NCBI GenBank assembly: GCA_001683825.1
Contig: LXTR01000035.1
Location: forward strand, 1 to 34,451
Reading direction: 5' to 3'
From: Flavobacteriaceae bacterium CP2B
GTDB taxonomy: Bacteria; Bacteroidota; Bacteroidia; Flavobacteriales; Flavobacteriaceae
DNA: 34,451 nt
A program made the position numbers and the translations under genes. How positions within the stretch are numbered: position 1 is the first letter of the stretch; every line of letters begins with the position of its first letter. Under the pieces are notes generated by a model. It did not search any database. It worked only from the letters and a program-made list of their open reading frames with translations, and was not told the DNA's origin. Positions 16,858 through 24,452 of the stretch are shown here, piece after piece.

Positions 16858-17364
16858 AGGTTCATTTATAAGTTCTGATTAATAATCATTCGGTTTTTGG
16901 TTCAGCACGCCATAAAAATACAGACAAGTCTGTTTTTATATGCGCGTGGCTTTTAATGAATGCCTACCGTATAGAGCCGGGCTTTGTTTCCTTCGGCTTC
17001 CTTGCGTTATAGGGCTATCAGTCATCTTAGCGCCATTTTCCTTACTTTCCGGTGCGGAAAATGTGGTTTCTGGGTTACAGGTACCCTAGCCAAGGGCTTA
17101 AAAGACGGTACTTCTTGGCCGTTTATTGTTTTTTGCAAATAGCTGTCTAATGGGATACAACATTGCCTTTTTGGGTTACAGAACCCTCAACCCTACTCAG
17201 GGGATCTGTGGCAAGGGCGGACCAGGTGTACAAAACTTTGCCTAAAATGGGAGGATTTTAATTCACACTCCCATTTGCATGTATTATTTTCCGAAACTTG
17301 AGTAAATTTCCGTGGGACGATCATAAAAAGTATCGTAGCGGCTCAGGCACTGAAACCTCCACAG
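16858..17364. other. Divergent intergenic region with regulatory repeats, no gene seen
   Basis: About 507 bp between the SDR and AraC genes without a credible ORF. It holds the ACAGAC operator candidate and two copies of a 16-17 bp element, TGGGTTACAG(g/-)(t/-)ACCCT-like, at 17071-17087 and 17172-17187. Each contains GGGT...ACCC inverted half-sites and the copies are 101 bp apart. A TTTG at 17233 with TAATTCAC 18 bp later is a weak promoter for the AraC gene. Confidence 0.45.
16920..16933. promoter_or_regulatory. Palindromic operator candidate upstream of the SDR gene
   Basis: ACAGAC AA GTCTGT is a perfect 6-bp inverted repeat with a 2-bp centre, 63 bp upstream of the SDR start. On the minus strand it is followed directly by TATTTTTA, a near match to the -7 box, so a bound repressor would block the promoter. 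The form suits a TetR-type dimer, but no TetR gene is in the window. Confidence 0.45.
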
Positions 17365-18318
17365 GTGAAAAGAATTGTATTTATTGTTCCTGAAAATGTA
17401 CACCTGCTCGACCTCTCGGGTCCAGCCCAGGTATTCTATGAAGCCAATCAAATGGGTGCGGATTATAGTTTGGTGTACGCCGCGGTAGACAGGACACCCC
17501 AGATTACCAGCAGCGCCGGCATAGCCTTTGGGTCGCTTCAATGTTCATGGGAGTTGGCGCTCACCACCGAAGATTTGGTGGTGATACCCGGGGCGGATAT
17601 GAAGGCATTGCAGGCATATGAATGGAAGAACAGTGCGCCCTTTTTAGATTGGTTGCTTACCCAACACAAGAAAGGGGTCGAAATTTGTTCTGTATGTACA
17701 GGTGCTTATTTTTTAGGATTATGCGGATTATTAAATGGGCGGAAATACACCACACATTGGAAGTATCATGGTATTTTCAACGATAGGTTCCCTTATGGTT
17801 CATTAGTCAGGGAGCGGTTTTTTGTCACGCATTCCAACATCCTGAGTAGTGCGGGTATTTCTTCAGGTATTGACCTGGCCCTTCATGTATTGGAGAAGCA
17901 CTATAGCAGCCGGCTCGCGGCAGCTGTGGCCCGTGAATGCGTGCTCTATTTAAGACGGGGGGCTTCGGACCCGCAACTAAGTGTATTTATGGACTACCGG
18001 AACCATATGGATGATCGGATTCACACCGTCCAAACCTGTATCGCAGAGAATTTAGACCAAAAACTACACCTGCAGCAACTGGCTGAAATGGCCCACACCA
18101 GTCCCCGGAATTTGACCCGGCAATTTAAAAAGGTAACCGGGATAACCATTGGGCACTATGTGGAAAAATTGCGGGTTGAAAAGGCCTATCAGTTACTGGG
18201 GAACCAACATCCATTGACGTACGTGACCCACCAATGCGGGCTGAAAAGTGAAAACCACCTGCGGAGGCTCCTGAAAAAACACCTGGACCTTCTTCCCTCC
18301 GAAATATTGTCCCGATAG
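17365..18318 (+). CDS. GlxA-like AraC-family regulator with a DJ-1/PfpI sensor domain
   Basis: 317 residues from a GTG start (the only start that begins the domain correctly: MKRIVFIVPENVHLLDLSGP). Residues 1-~190 form a class-I glutamine-amidotransferase/DJ-1-like domain with LLDLSGPAQVF and the nucleophile-elbow Cys in SVCTGAYFLG. Residues ~210-317 hold two AraC helix-turn-helix motifs: LQQLAEMAHTSPRNLTRQFKK and a second with YVTHQCGLKSENHLRRLLKK. Such GATase1-AraC proteins sense small metabolites and activate neighbouring operons. The next two genes run in the same direction and are probable targets. Repeat elements in the 5' region may be its binding sites. Confidence 0.92.
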   Translation: MKRIVFIVPENVHLLDLSGPAQVFYEANQMGADYSLVYAAVDRTPQITSSAGIAFGSLQCSWELALTTEDLVVIPGADMKALQAYEWKNSAPFLDWLLTQHKKGVEICSVCTGAYFLGLCGLLNGRKYTTHWKYHGIFNDRFPYGSLVRERFFVTHSNILSSAGISSGIDLALHVLEKHYSSRLAAAVARECVLYLRRGASDPQLSVFMDYRNHMDDRIHTVQTCIAENLDQKLHLQQLAEMAHTSPRNLTRQFKKVTGITIGHYVEKLRVEKAYQLLGNQHPLTYVTHQCGLKSENHLRRLLKKHLDLLPSEILSR

Positions 18319-18333
18319 GATGGGTGGAAGTCC

Positions 18334-18364
18334 TTTTCCAAGTTAAGTGACAGAAGCATCTTTG
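18334..18364 (+). promoter_or_regulatory. Candidate promoter of the DJ-1/hydrolase pair
   Basis: TTTT (18334-18337), a 19-bp spacer, then CATCTTTG (18357-18364), matching eight of ten fixed positions of TTTG-N19-TAnnTTTG. The predicted transcription start near 18371 lies after ATG 18366, which favours ATG 18384 as the start of the next gene. Confidence 0.4.
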
Positions 18365-18383
18365 TATGCTAAATGATTATCCT

Positions 18384-19139
18384 ATGGTACGAAGCGACTT
18401 TCTACTTTTTTGTTGGCTGGTGTTTAGCCATTGGGCGGCTTATCCTTTTTTCATCAGCGCCCGGCCAATCCATGAACTTCCACCTATGAAGACCGACACT
18501 CTAACGCTCATGGACCAGATGAGCAAAAGTAAGAAACCCGTGGTGGCCGTGTACCTCCACGATGGAATTGAAATCCTGGATGTTGCCGCCCCCCTTGAAA
18601 TATTTACGGTGGCAGGGATGGAGGTTTTTACGGTGGGCTTAGGCAGGAACCTGATACGAAGCCAGGGCGTATTGCCTATAAAACCCGAGTATACACTTGA
18701 CAATTGTCCCAAGGCAGACATTGTGGTTTTTGTGGGAGGGAATGGAGCGAACGCTGCCCGAAATCCGGAAGTACAACGTTGGATCCGGAAAATTGCCGCA
18801 AGCACTCCGCAGTTTTTCACCGTATGTACGGGGGCATTTTTCCTCGCCGAAGCCGGTCAGTTGCGTGGCAAAACAGTGACGACATTTCATGAATCGATCC
18901 CGTCCTTGCAGAAGCTGTCGGGAGATACCGTAGTGTTGAAAAATACCCGCTTCGTGGATGACGGAAATGTGATTACCACCGCTGGGGTTAGTGCGGGGAT
19001 TGATGGTTCACTTTACGTGGTGGAAAAATGGATGGGCAGGCAAGTGGCCCAACAAGTGGTTGATTATATCGAATACCGCTGTTGGGACCCTTCTCAGGGC
19101 GTGATCATCGAAGATTCGGGAAACAAAACAAAACCCTAA
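18384..19139 (+). CDS. Probably exported DJ-1/PfpI-family protein
   Basis: About 251 residues from ATG 18384; ATG 18366 would add six. The N-terminus (MVRSDFLLFCWLVFSHWAAYPFFISA) looks like a signal peptide or anchor. The mature part is a DJ-1/PfpI domain: DGIEILDVAAPLEIF, a DIVVFVGG strand, and the nucleophile elbow FTVCTGAFFLAEAG with the conserved Cys. It ends with TTAGVSAGIDGSLYVVEKW, as in isonitrile-hydratase-like and AraC-associated members. Hydrolase or stress functions are known in the family, but the reaction here is unknown. It lies 65 bp after the AraC-DJ-1 gene, and the hydrolase gene starts 3 nt after its stop. Confidence 0.85.
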   Translation: MVRSDFLLFCWLVFSHWAAYPFFISARPIHELPPMKTDTLTLMDQMSKSKKPVVAVYLHDGIEILDVAAPLEIFTVAGMEVFTVGLGRNLIRSQGVLPIKPEYTLDNCPKADIVVFVGGNGANAARNPEVQRWIRKIAASTPQFFTVCTGAFFLAEAGQLRGKTVTTFHESIPSLQKLSGDTVVLKNTRFVDDGNVITTAGVSAGIDGSLYVVEKWMGRQVAQQVVDYIEYRCWDPSQGVIIEDSGNKTKP

Positions 19140-19142
19140 CTG

Positions 19143-20210
19143 ATGCACAGGTTGGTACTATGTCTCCTCCTGCAGCTTGGCCTTTCCTTTTTAGCCCGGG
19201 CCCAGGACAGTTTCAGGTGTACTCCCTGCGGACGCGATTGTGATGCCATGGTGTACACGCAAGGCCGTAAGTGCCCGTATTGTGCGATGGCGCTGGTTCC
19301 TGTCCGGGGAGAAGATGCAAAGGACATTCGCATAGCCGCGGGTTCAGGAGTTTTTACATGGGCTCCTTCTGATGGTCAGCGGGAAGAACAGGTCTATGTA
19401 TTCTACCACAGGCCGAGGAATTTTAACAAAAGCTCCGGGATATTGATTGTGATCCCCGGCGCCGGAAGGAATGGGGACGATTACCGCGATGCCTGGGTGG
19501 AGGCCTCCGAACGATACGGGGTGCTGGTGCTATCCCCTTCCTATCCGGAGGCGGCATTTGACTTTTCCCGCTACCATATGGGAGGGATGGTCTCGCACCT
19601 GGATATCACGGGACACGCTACCCGAATCGGTAACACGAATAAAGTGGTCCTGGATGAAGCTGGACTTCAATTCCAAATTGTGGACCAAGCGGGGGGGTGG
19701 CTCTTTGAAGAATTCGATCAGCTTTTTGATATTGCCGTAAATGCAACGGGTTCGGAGCGGACGGGCTATGACTTGTTCGGGCATTCTGCCGGTGGCCAGA
19801 TACTGCACAGGCTGGCGGTTTTTTACCCTGACTCCGGGGCAAACCGTATTATCGCCGCGAATTCAGGATTTTATACCCTTCCCGATATGCGCCAACCCTT
19901 GCTTTTTGGGATTAAAGGTAGTCCTGTGACCGTAGAAGGCCTTGCCAAGTCCTTTCGTAAAAACCTTGTCCTATTCCTGGGCGAAAGGGACGACGCCCGG
20001 GAGGCCGGGGGTACCCTGCTGCTTTCCCCGTCTGCCAACCGGCAGGGGGGGCACCGTTTGGAGCGTGGATATTATTTTTACCATTATTCAAGGAAACTTG
20101 CGGATTCTTTGGGCCTGGAATTTAACTGGAATTTGCGGGTAGTACCAAACGTAGGGCATGAATATAAAAAGATGAGTGCCGCCGCTGGCAGGTATTTGTA
20201 CGAGCAGTAA
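19143..20210 (+). CDS. Secreted alpha/beta hydrolase with an N-terminal cysteine-rich metal-binding-like module
   Basis: 355 residues with signal peptide MHRLVLCLLLQLGLSFLARAQ. Residues 26-51 carry five Cys (26, 29, 33, 44, 47) in CTPCGRDCD...GRKCPYCAMALVP, which resembles the heavy-metal-binding CxxC/GKCPxCGMxLVP motif of metal-handling proteins. The rest is an alpha/beta hydrolase: LIVIPGAGRNGDDYRDAW (oxyanion region), the nucleophile elbow FGHSAGG with Ser215, and His339 in VGHEYKKM as the probable triad His. This order resembles PHB-depolymerase-like esterases. The substrate is unknown. Tight coupling to the DJ-1 gene (3-nt gap) suggests a shared pathway outside the cytoplasm. Confidence 0.87.
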   Translation: MHRLVLCLLLQLGLSFLARAQDSFRCTPCGRDCDAMVYTQGRKCPYCAMALVPVRGEDAKDIRIAAGSGVFTWAPSDGQREEQVYVFYHRPRNFNKSSGILIVIPGAGRNGDDYRDAWVEASERYGVLVLSPSYPEAAFDFSRYHMGGMVSHLDITGHATRIGNTNKVVLDEAGLQFQIVDQAGGWLFEEFDQLFDIAVNATGSERTGYDLFGHSAGGQILHRLAVFYPDSGANRIIAANSGFYTLPDMRQPLLFGIKGSPVTVEGLAKSFRKNLVLFLGERDDAREAGGTLLLSPSANRQGGHRLERGYYFYHYSRKLADSLGLEFNWNLRVVPNVGHEYKKMSAAAGRYLYEQ

Positions 20211-20229
20211 ACACCAACCCCTGGGCCTC

Positions 20230-20685
20230 CTACCGGAAATGCAGCTTCATACCCTCATGGGAGGCTTTAAAACCGAGGTTCTCATAGAACCTGATGGAGT
20301 CTGGCCTTTTTTTATCCGTGGTAAGTTGCAGGACGTGGGCTTTTTTCACTTTGGCCCGCTCTATGATCCATAGGAAGACCTCACGCCCAAGCCCCTTTCC
20401 CCGCTGGTCTTTCCGGATTCGAACAGCCTCTACCTGTGCGCGGACCCCGCCCTGGTAGGTCAGGTATTGCAGGAAGGACAACTGAAAGGTTCCGATAACT
20501 TCTCCCGCTTCATTCTCAATCACCACCAACTCCTGGTTGGGGTCGGCATCAATTTTCGCAAAGGCATCAAAATAGGCCCCGGGGAGCGGATCCCTGAGGT
20601 CTTCCCGTTCTTTTCCGAGGGGGTCATCGGCCAGCATGGCGATGATGGGCATTACATCGTTTTTAGTAGCTTTCCTGAATGTCAT
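20230..20685 (-). CDS. GNAT-family N-acetyltransferase
   Basis: 151 residues with the GNAT fold: N-terminal TFRKATKNDVMPIIAML, central strand GEVIGTFQLSFLQYLTYQGG, acetyl-CoA-binding motif VRIRKDQRGKGLGREVFLWII (QRGKGLG as the pyrophosphate loop), and the closing RFYENLGFKASHEGMKLHFR. It transfers an acetyl group from acetyl-CoA to an amine; the substrate is not evident. It converges with the hydrolase gene, 19 bp between the stops. Confidence 0.9.
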   Translation of the reverse strand: MTFRKATKNDVMPIIAMLADDPLGKEREDLRDPLPGAYFDAFAKIDADPNQELVVIENEAGEVIGTFQLSFLQYLTYQGGVRAQVEAVRIRKDQRGKGLGREVFLWIIERAKVKKAHVLQLTTDKKRPDSIRFYENLGFKASHEGMKLHFR

Positions 20686-20850
20686 GATATTTTGTTATCA
20701 TTCGTTGAATGAACCGCCTATTAAAGTCAGGGCCGCGGAGGCCAATCCACAGGCATACAACCAGATATATCCGTATGCACCCCTGCGATTTGAACAGCCC
20801 CAATGATTGCCGGGATCATCCTTAGAGGCCCTTACCCTGTGGAACGGTCC

Positions 20851-21195
20851 TTAAACCATGGATTTATTACAATAGGTCGCTTTCTCAAAATCCCTGATGT
20901 TGATTGAAATGATCGGGACTTCCGGGAAGAGCCCTTTGAGCGCACTTACCAAATTTTTGGAAAGCACGCTTTTTTGTGTCGTGTTTCTCCCTTCCATGAT
21001 ATTCGCGAAAATATGAATGAAATCGCCCTGAGTGTTACCAACATTGTAGTATTTAAAGGGATTGATCCTTACTTTGATATCCCCCTTGTCAAAAAGGCCG
21101 GTAGCTTCCGCGGTATCATAGACTTTTTGCATAATCATTTCGGGCGATTTCAGGGTGATTATGTTTTCTGAGCAATCAATAACAAAATGTGGCAT
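20851..21195 (-). CDS. 5-carboxymethyl-2-hydroxymuconate isomerase (CHMI)-like tautomerase
   Basis: 114 residues beginning MPHFVIDCSENI, close to the HpaF start MPHFIVECSDNI, so Pro2 would be the catalytic base after removal of Met. The pattern KVRINPFKYYNVGNTQGDFIHIFANIMEGRNTTQKSVLSKNLVSALKGLF matches the second half of the family. CHMI acts in homoprotocatechuate degradation, but no other gene of that pathway is in the window, so the real substrate may differ. The length is slightly short of the usual ~125. Confidence 0.82.
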   Translation of the reverse strand: MPHFVIDCSENIITLKSPEMIMQKVYDTAEATGLFDKGDIKVRINPFKYYNVGNTQGDFIHIFANIMEGRNTTQKSVLSKNLVSALKGLFPEVPIISINIRDFEKATYCNKSMV

Positions 21196-21579
21196 AAGGT
21201 TTAAATTATGAGGTTATGTAAATAGTGTGGGCCATCCGTTTTACCGGTAATACCCAGATCAACGGTTTCATACAGCACTGATAGTTCCCGCCGGAAGCTT
21301 ATAAAGGGTAGCCTTTCCGGTCCCGGAACTACTGTGCAAAAGCCCGGGGAAGTCAAAATGTCGCGTATAGAATCTATGGTTCAAGGGTGATTAGCCCATC
21401 CTTCCGCAAAGGAAAAACATTCTTCCCGCCCCCGGCAATTTTTAAGAATAAATTAAGGCCGGAAGGGTAAGACCAAAGGCTGGCGCCAACCTATGTTAAC
21501 CGGTATGAGCGCCAGCCCTGGCCAATTCCGGATTTTCATCGCGGGGGGGACCATTCCATTCTTTTTGGAAAATCAAAGT
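21196..21579. other. Intergenic region with a strong inverted repeat
   Basis: 384 bp with no credible gene. It holds GGCTGGCGC (21478-21486) and its exact complement GCGCCAGCC (21509-21517), a 9-bp stem with a 22-nt loop, 63 nt past the NmrA stop. This may mark the end of the DUF1772-NmrA transcript. The rest showed nothing recognisable. Confidence 0.45.
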
Positions 21580-22419
21580 TCACACCTTGATTGCAGGGTT
21601 CCAAACCCCGGATGCAGCCGTTTCTTTTACATAGTCGGAAAAATCCTTGGGCTTCCTTTTCAGTACCTTTTCAATGTCATGGGTAACCTCTGAATTCCGG
21701 GGGTCTCCCAATACTTCTGAAAAGAGGTACTCAATCAACCAGATCACATCGGCGGGAACGCCCTGCTGCTCCATTACTTTGGTGTATGCCGGTAATGCAA
21801 TGGGGGTGAAGGCTATGTTCCGGCCGGTGGCGGTAGCGATTTCCTGTATGACCTCTTTAAAAGTAAGTTGCCTGGGGCCTGTGAGTTGATAGATCTTTCC
21901 GTTGTGTTCTTCATGCAGAAGGGCTTCGACCACCACACTGGCGATATCGTCGGTGTCTACATAGGGCACTTTGGCTTCTGCCTGGGGCAGGGCTACAAAG
22001 CCTTCGAGGATAGGCTCCAGGAAAAAGCTTTCACTGAAGTTCTGGTTGAACCAACTGGCACGCACAATGGTATAATCCAGGCCGGAGTGGATGACCACCT
22101 GCTCACAGAGTTCCGCTTCTTTTTCGCCTTTCCCGGAGAGCAGCACCAGTTTTTTTACCTTGCTTTTCCGGGCTTGTTTCACCAGGGCTTCAATGGCTTC
22201 CAGTGCGCCAGGGACCGCAAGGTCGGGTTGAAAGGTAATGTACACCTTTTCTATACCTTCCAGGGCTTCCGCCCAGGTAGAGGCATCTTGCCAGTCAAAA
22301 GCCGGTTGGGCAGAGCGGGAGCCCACCCGTACCTGTTGGTTTAATTGCTGTAAGCTTGTTACTACTTTGCGTCCGGTTTTTCCGGTACCGCCAATAATCA
22401 AATAATTCTCGGTTTTCAT
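21580..22419 (-). CDS. NmrA-family NAD(P)-binding protein (atypical SDR)
   Basis: 279 residues. The N-terminal YLIIGGTGKTGRKV is the GxxGxxG cofactor motif of the NmrA/quinone-oxidoreductase-like atypical SDRs. Other family segments are VYITFQPDLAVPGALEAIEALVKQA, VKKLVLLSGKGEKEAE, YTIVRASWFNQNFSESF and VPYVDTDDIASVV. Such proteins act as redox sensors or reductases. It starts 29 bp after the DUF1772 stop on the same strand, and the pair is a probable operon. Confidence 0.9.
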   Translation of the reverse strand: MKTENYLIIGGTGKTGRKVVTSLQQLNQQVRVGSRSAQPAFDWQDASTWAEALEGIEKVYITFQPDLAVPGALEAIEALVKQARKSKVKKLVLLSGKGEKEAELCEQVVIHSGLDYTIVRASWFNQNFSESFFLEPILEGFVALPQAEAKVPYVDTDDIASVVVEALLHEEHNGKIYQLTGPRQLTFKEVIQEIATATGRNIAFTPIALPAYTKVMEQQGVPADVIWLIEYLFSEVLGDPRNSEVTHDIEKVLKRKPKDFSDYVKETAASGVWNPAIKV

Positions 22420-22448
22420 GTGAATCTGTATTTAAGTGTTGTATGAAT

Positions 22449-22958
22449 TTAATTAGGGATGCTTTTAGCACTCAGGACCAGGCTTAGGAGCAGGAGCAGG
22501 AACGACGAGGTTGCGGTAAGGGTTCGGATCAGGTGCAACCGGTTCCATTTTTGTTCAAACCGCTCCCGGAAGGCTTGCAAGTCTGACAGGCTGGCCTGTG
22601 CCAGGTCGGTTTTGTCCAGCATTTCATTTAAGGGGACATTCCCGAAAATGGTCACCAGGACCACGCCCAGGAAATACATGACAGCGGCGGTGATCAGCAG
22701 CCAGAGCTGGTTGTCGGGGGCATTCCTGTAGACAAACAGGTTCCAACCGTGCATTAACACGGGGCCAAAGAAGACCAGCAGGAAGGTGGGGTTGATAATG
22801 GCGCGGTTCATTTCCTGGAAGGATTGCAGGTACCCCAGCGCATCCAGTCGTCCAATCCCGGGGGTAACCGCGTTGGCCCAGGTAAAGCAAAGGCCGGCAG
22901 ATAGCCCTGTGAGCAAAGTGGCGATGATCAGTATTACAATTCTATAAGACAGTTCCAT
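22449..22958 (-). CDS. DUF1772 (anthrone-oxygenase-like) membrane protein
   Basis: 169 residues with four hydrophobic segments: 8-28 (ILIIATLLTGLSAGLCFTWAN), 56-74, 84-105 and 145-165. The N-terminal GLSAGLCFTWANAVTPGIGRLD and the following SFQEMNRAIINPTF are DUF1772 hallmarks. Some relatives oxidise anthrones; the role here is unknown. It heads the pair with the NmrA gene and is preceded by a perfect -7 box at 23079-23086. Confidence 0.87.
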   Translation of the reverse strand: MELSYRIVILIIATLLTGLSAGLCFTWANAVTPGIGRLDALGYLQSFQEMNRAIINPTFLLVFFGPVLMHGWNLFVYRNAPDNQLWLLITAAVMYFLGVVLVTIFGNVPLNEMLDKTDLAQASLSDLQAFRERFEQKWNRLHLIRTLTATSSFLLLLLSLVLSAKSIPN

Positions 22959-22992
22959 AATGCCAGGTTTTATGAGTTTTAAAATGGTTTTA

Positions 22993-23005
22993 GGGGGCTG
23001 CCCCC
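22993..23005. repeat. GC hairpin in the DUF1772 leader
   Basis: GGGGGC, T, GCCCCC is a perfect inverted repeat with A/T flanks (TTTTA before, CAAAAT after), 35 nt upstream of the DUF1772 start and within its predicted 5' leader. It could fold in the mRNA. Confidence 0.4.
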
Positions 23006-23078
23006 AAAATCCCTGTTGGTATTCCTATCAATGGTATTTAATTGTGCGAATCTGGTTCGGTGTTCTCGTTCAACACTA

Positions 23079-23086
23079 CAAAGCTA
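23079..23086 (-). promoter_or_regulatory. Perfect -7 box for the DUF1772-NmrA operon
   Basis: The minus strand reads TAGCTTTG, an exact TAnnTTTG match. The position 19 bp upstream reads AAAT, so no -33 TTTG is present. That suggests activator dependence. The predicted start near 23072 leaves a leader of about 114 nt. A 25-bp repeat (23119-23143) lies 33 bp upstream, where an activator would bind. Confidence 0.55.
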
Positions 23087-23118
23087 CCCCTTGATAATCA
23101 GAGTTATTTATTCGGTTG

Positions 23119-23143
23119 GGAGTATGATTTGTTCGAAAAGGAG
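23119..23143 (+). repeat. 25-bp direct repeat, copy 1
   Basis: This 25-bp sequence, starting GGAGTATGATTTG and ending GAAAAGGAG, recurs identically at 23335-23359, 216 bp away. Copy 1 is just upstream of the -7 box of the DUF1772-NmrA operon and is a candidate AraC activator site. Confidence 0.75.
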
Positions 23144-23334
23144 GGAGGGGGGCATCCGTGTAGTGCCTGGCGGGTGTGGTGGTGGATGCAAAATTCCCCG
23201 AAATATGCCATCCAAAACCCAAAACCGGGTATGCCCGTTGTGTTTTTTTTGTGTTCATTGTTGTCATCGGTCTGTGTTTAAGTGGTTACGATGACAAATA
23301 TCACGGGAATCGGGCCGGGGAACTGGTTGGCAAA

Positions 23335-23359
23335 GGAGTATGATTTGTTCGAAAAGGAG
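23335..23359 (+). repeat. 25-bp direct repeat, copy 2
   Basis: Exact second copy of the 23119-23143 repeat. On the minus strand it begins one base after the AraC stop codon (23361-23363), so it sits at the 3' end of the regulator gene. A GGTTGG sequence precedes both copies at slightly different spacing. The 402-bp stretch 22959-23360 holds no credible gene. Confidence 0.75.
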
Positions 23360-23360
23360 C

Positions 23361-24215
23361 CTATTTAATCTGGCTGGGCCGGTAACCAAATTTTTTGGCG
23401 AAGGCATTGGAGAAGGAGCTGAGGCTATCATAGCCTACCTGCCAGGCGGCTTCCTGAACCGTGGCCTCCCTGCTGCGGATAAGTTGGTGGGCCGTGGTTA
23501 GCCTTTCATTCTGCAGGTATTTGAAAACCGGGACCCCGAAGAGTTCCTTAAAGTTTTTCTTCAGTGCGTAGCTGTTTAACCCTATCTGCCTGGAGAGTTC
23601 GGTAAGCGAAGGAGGATTGTCCAGGTTGCCGGAAAGGATCTCTTTGGCCTGGTAGAGTTTTTCGCGCTCGGGGTCCCTGATGGTCTCGGTGGTCATGGAG
23701 GCCAGCTGTCCAAAAAAGTGGGAGAGCAGGGCGGTCATCTGGCTGCGGAAAAACATCATCCGGGTTTTGCCATGATACTGGATATGAAAGACGGAATCGA
23801 CGATGTCCTGCATCTCGGGGGTCATAAAAAAGCTGGGTCCTTCTACGTAATGGTCGCTCGGGTGCACCAATTCATGGAGCAGGTTGGCAAAAATCTCCCC
23901 TTCAGCATTGGGAAGGTTGTCCAGGTGTTTCAGGGCCGTGGCAATTACGATGCACTCCAGCGGTTTGCCGGCCGAGACGGTGTGGACAAACTCCACTTCT
24001 GCATCGGCATAAAAGGAGAGGGCCAGGCCCTGGGTATGTTGAAATGCTTTTTTCTTGTCCCCATAGTTCACGGCCAGGTCCACGTTGCCTGAGCCGTAAA
24101 AAGCCACGGCAATCAGGGGCTCTTCAAAACCACAGGCATCCACGGTTACTTTTTCGGAGGAAGCGGCTTCCACCAGGATGATAAAATCATTGATATGGAT
24201 GATGTCTCTGGTCAT
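23361..24215 (-). CDS. AraC-family transcriptional regulator
   Basis: 284 residues. The C-terminal ~90 residues contain both AraC helix-turn-helix motifs: LTELSRQIGLNSYALKKNFKELFG and VQEAAWQVGYDSLSSFSNAFAKKFGYRPSQI. The N-terminal ~190 residues form a sensor region with no clear family assignment. The arrangement resembles PchR-type regulators. It lies directly upstream of the DUF1772-NmrA pair on the same strand, with the 25-bp repeats between, and is the probable regulator of that pair. Confidence 0.9.
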   Translation of the reverse strand: MTRDIIHINDFIILVEAASSEKVTVDACGFEEPLIAVAFYGSGNVDLAVNYGDKKKAFQHTQGLALSFYADAEVEFVHTVSAGKPLECIVIATALKHLDNLPNAEGEIFANLLHELVHPSDHYVEGPSFFMTPEMQDIVDSVFHIQYHGKTRMMFFRSQMTALLSHFFGQLASMTTETIRDPEREKLYQAKEILSGNLDNPPSLTELSRQIGLNSYALKKNFKELFGVPVFKYLQNERLTTAHQLIRSREATVQEAAWQVGYDSLSSFSNAFAKKFGYRPSQIK

Positions 24216-24452
24216 GCTGTTACACTATCCCCGGGACTTGATGATCCGGCAATTTGTGGATACAGTCCTTACAGGGCTTTGCTGCTAATCTTCTATTGTA
24301 AGGGAAAGATAACAAATATTGCGATTATGGGGAAGCCAATTGCCTTATCCGGATTTTTTCCGGGTTTCCCCGCGGGCATCTGCATTGCCAGGTTCTGTGC
24401 TATATTGCAATACCAATCCCGTTGGCCGCTTTTGTATAATCCCTTGGTGGGC

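Noticed and set aside
23016-23294. 92-residue plus-strand ORF
   Set aside because: It covers the promoter and 25-bp repeat region and has an unlikely Cys- and Arg-rich composition.
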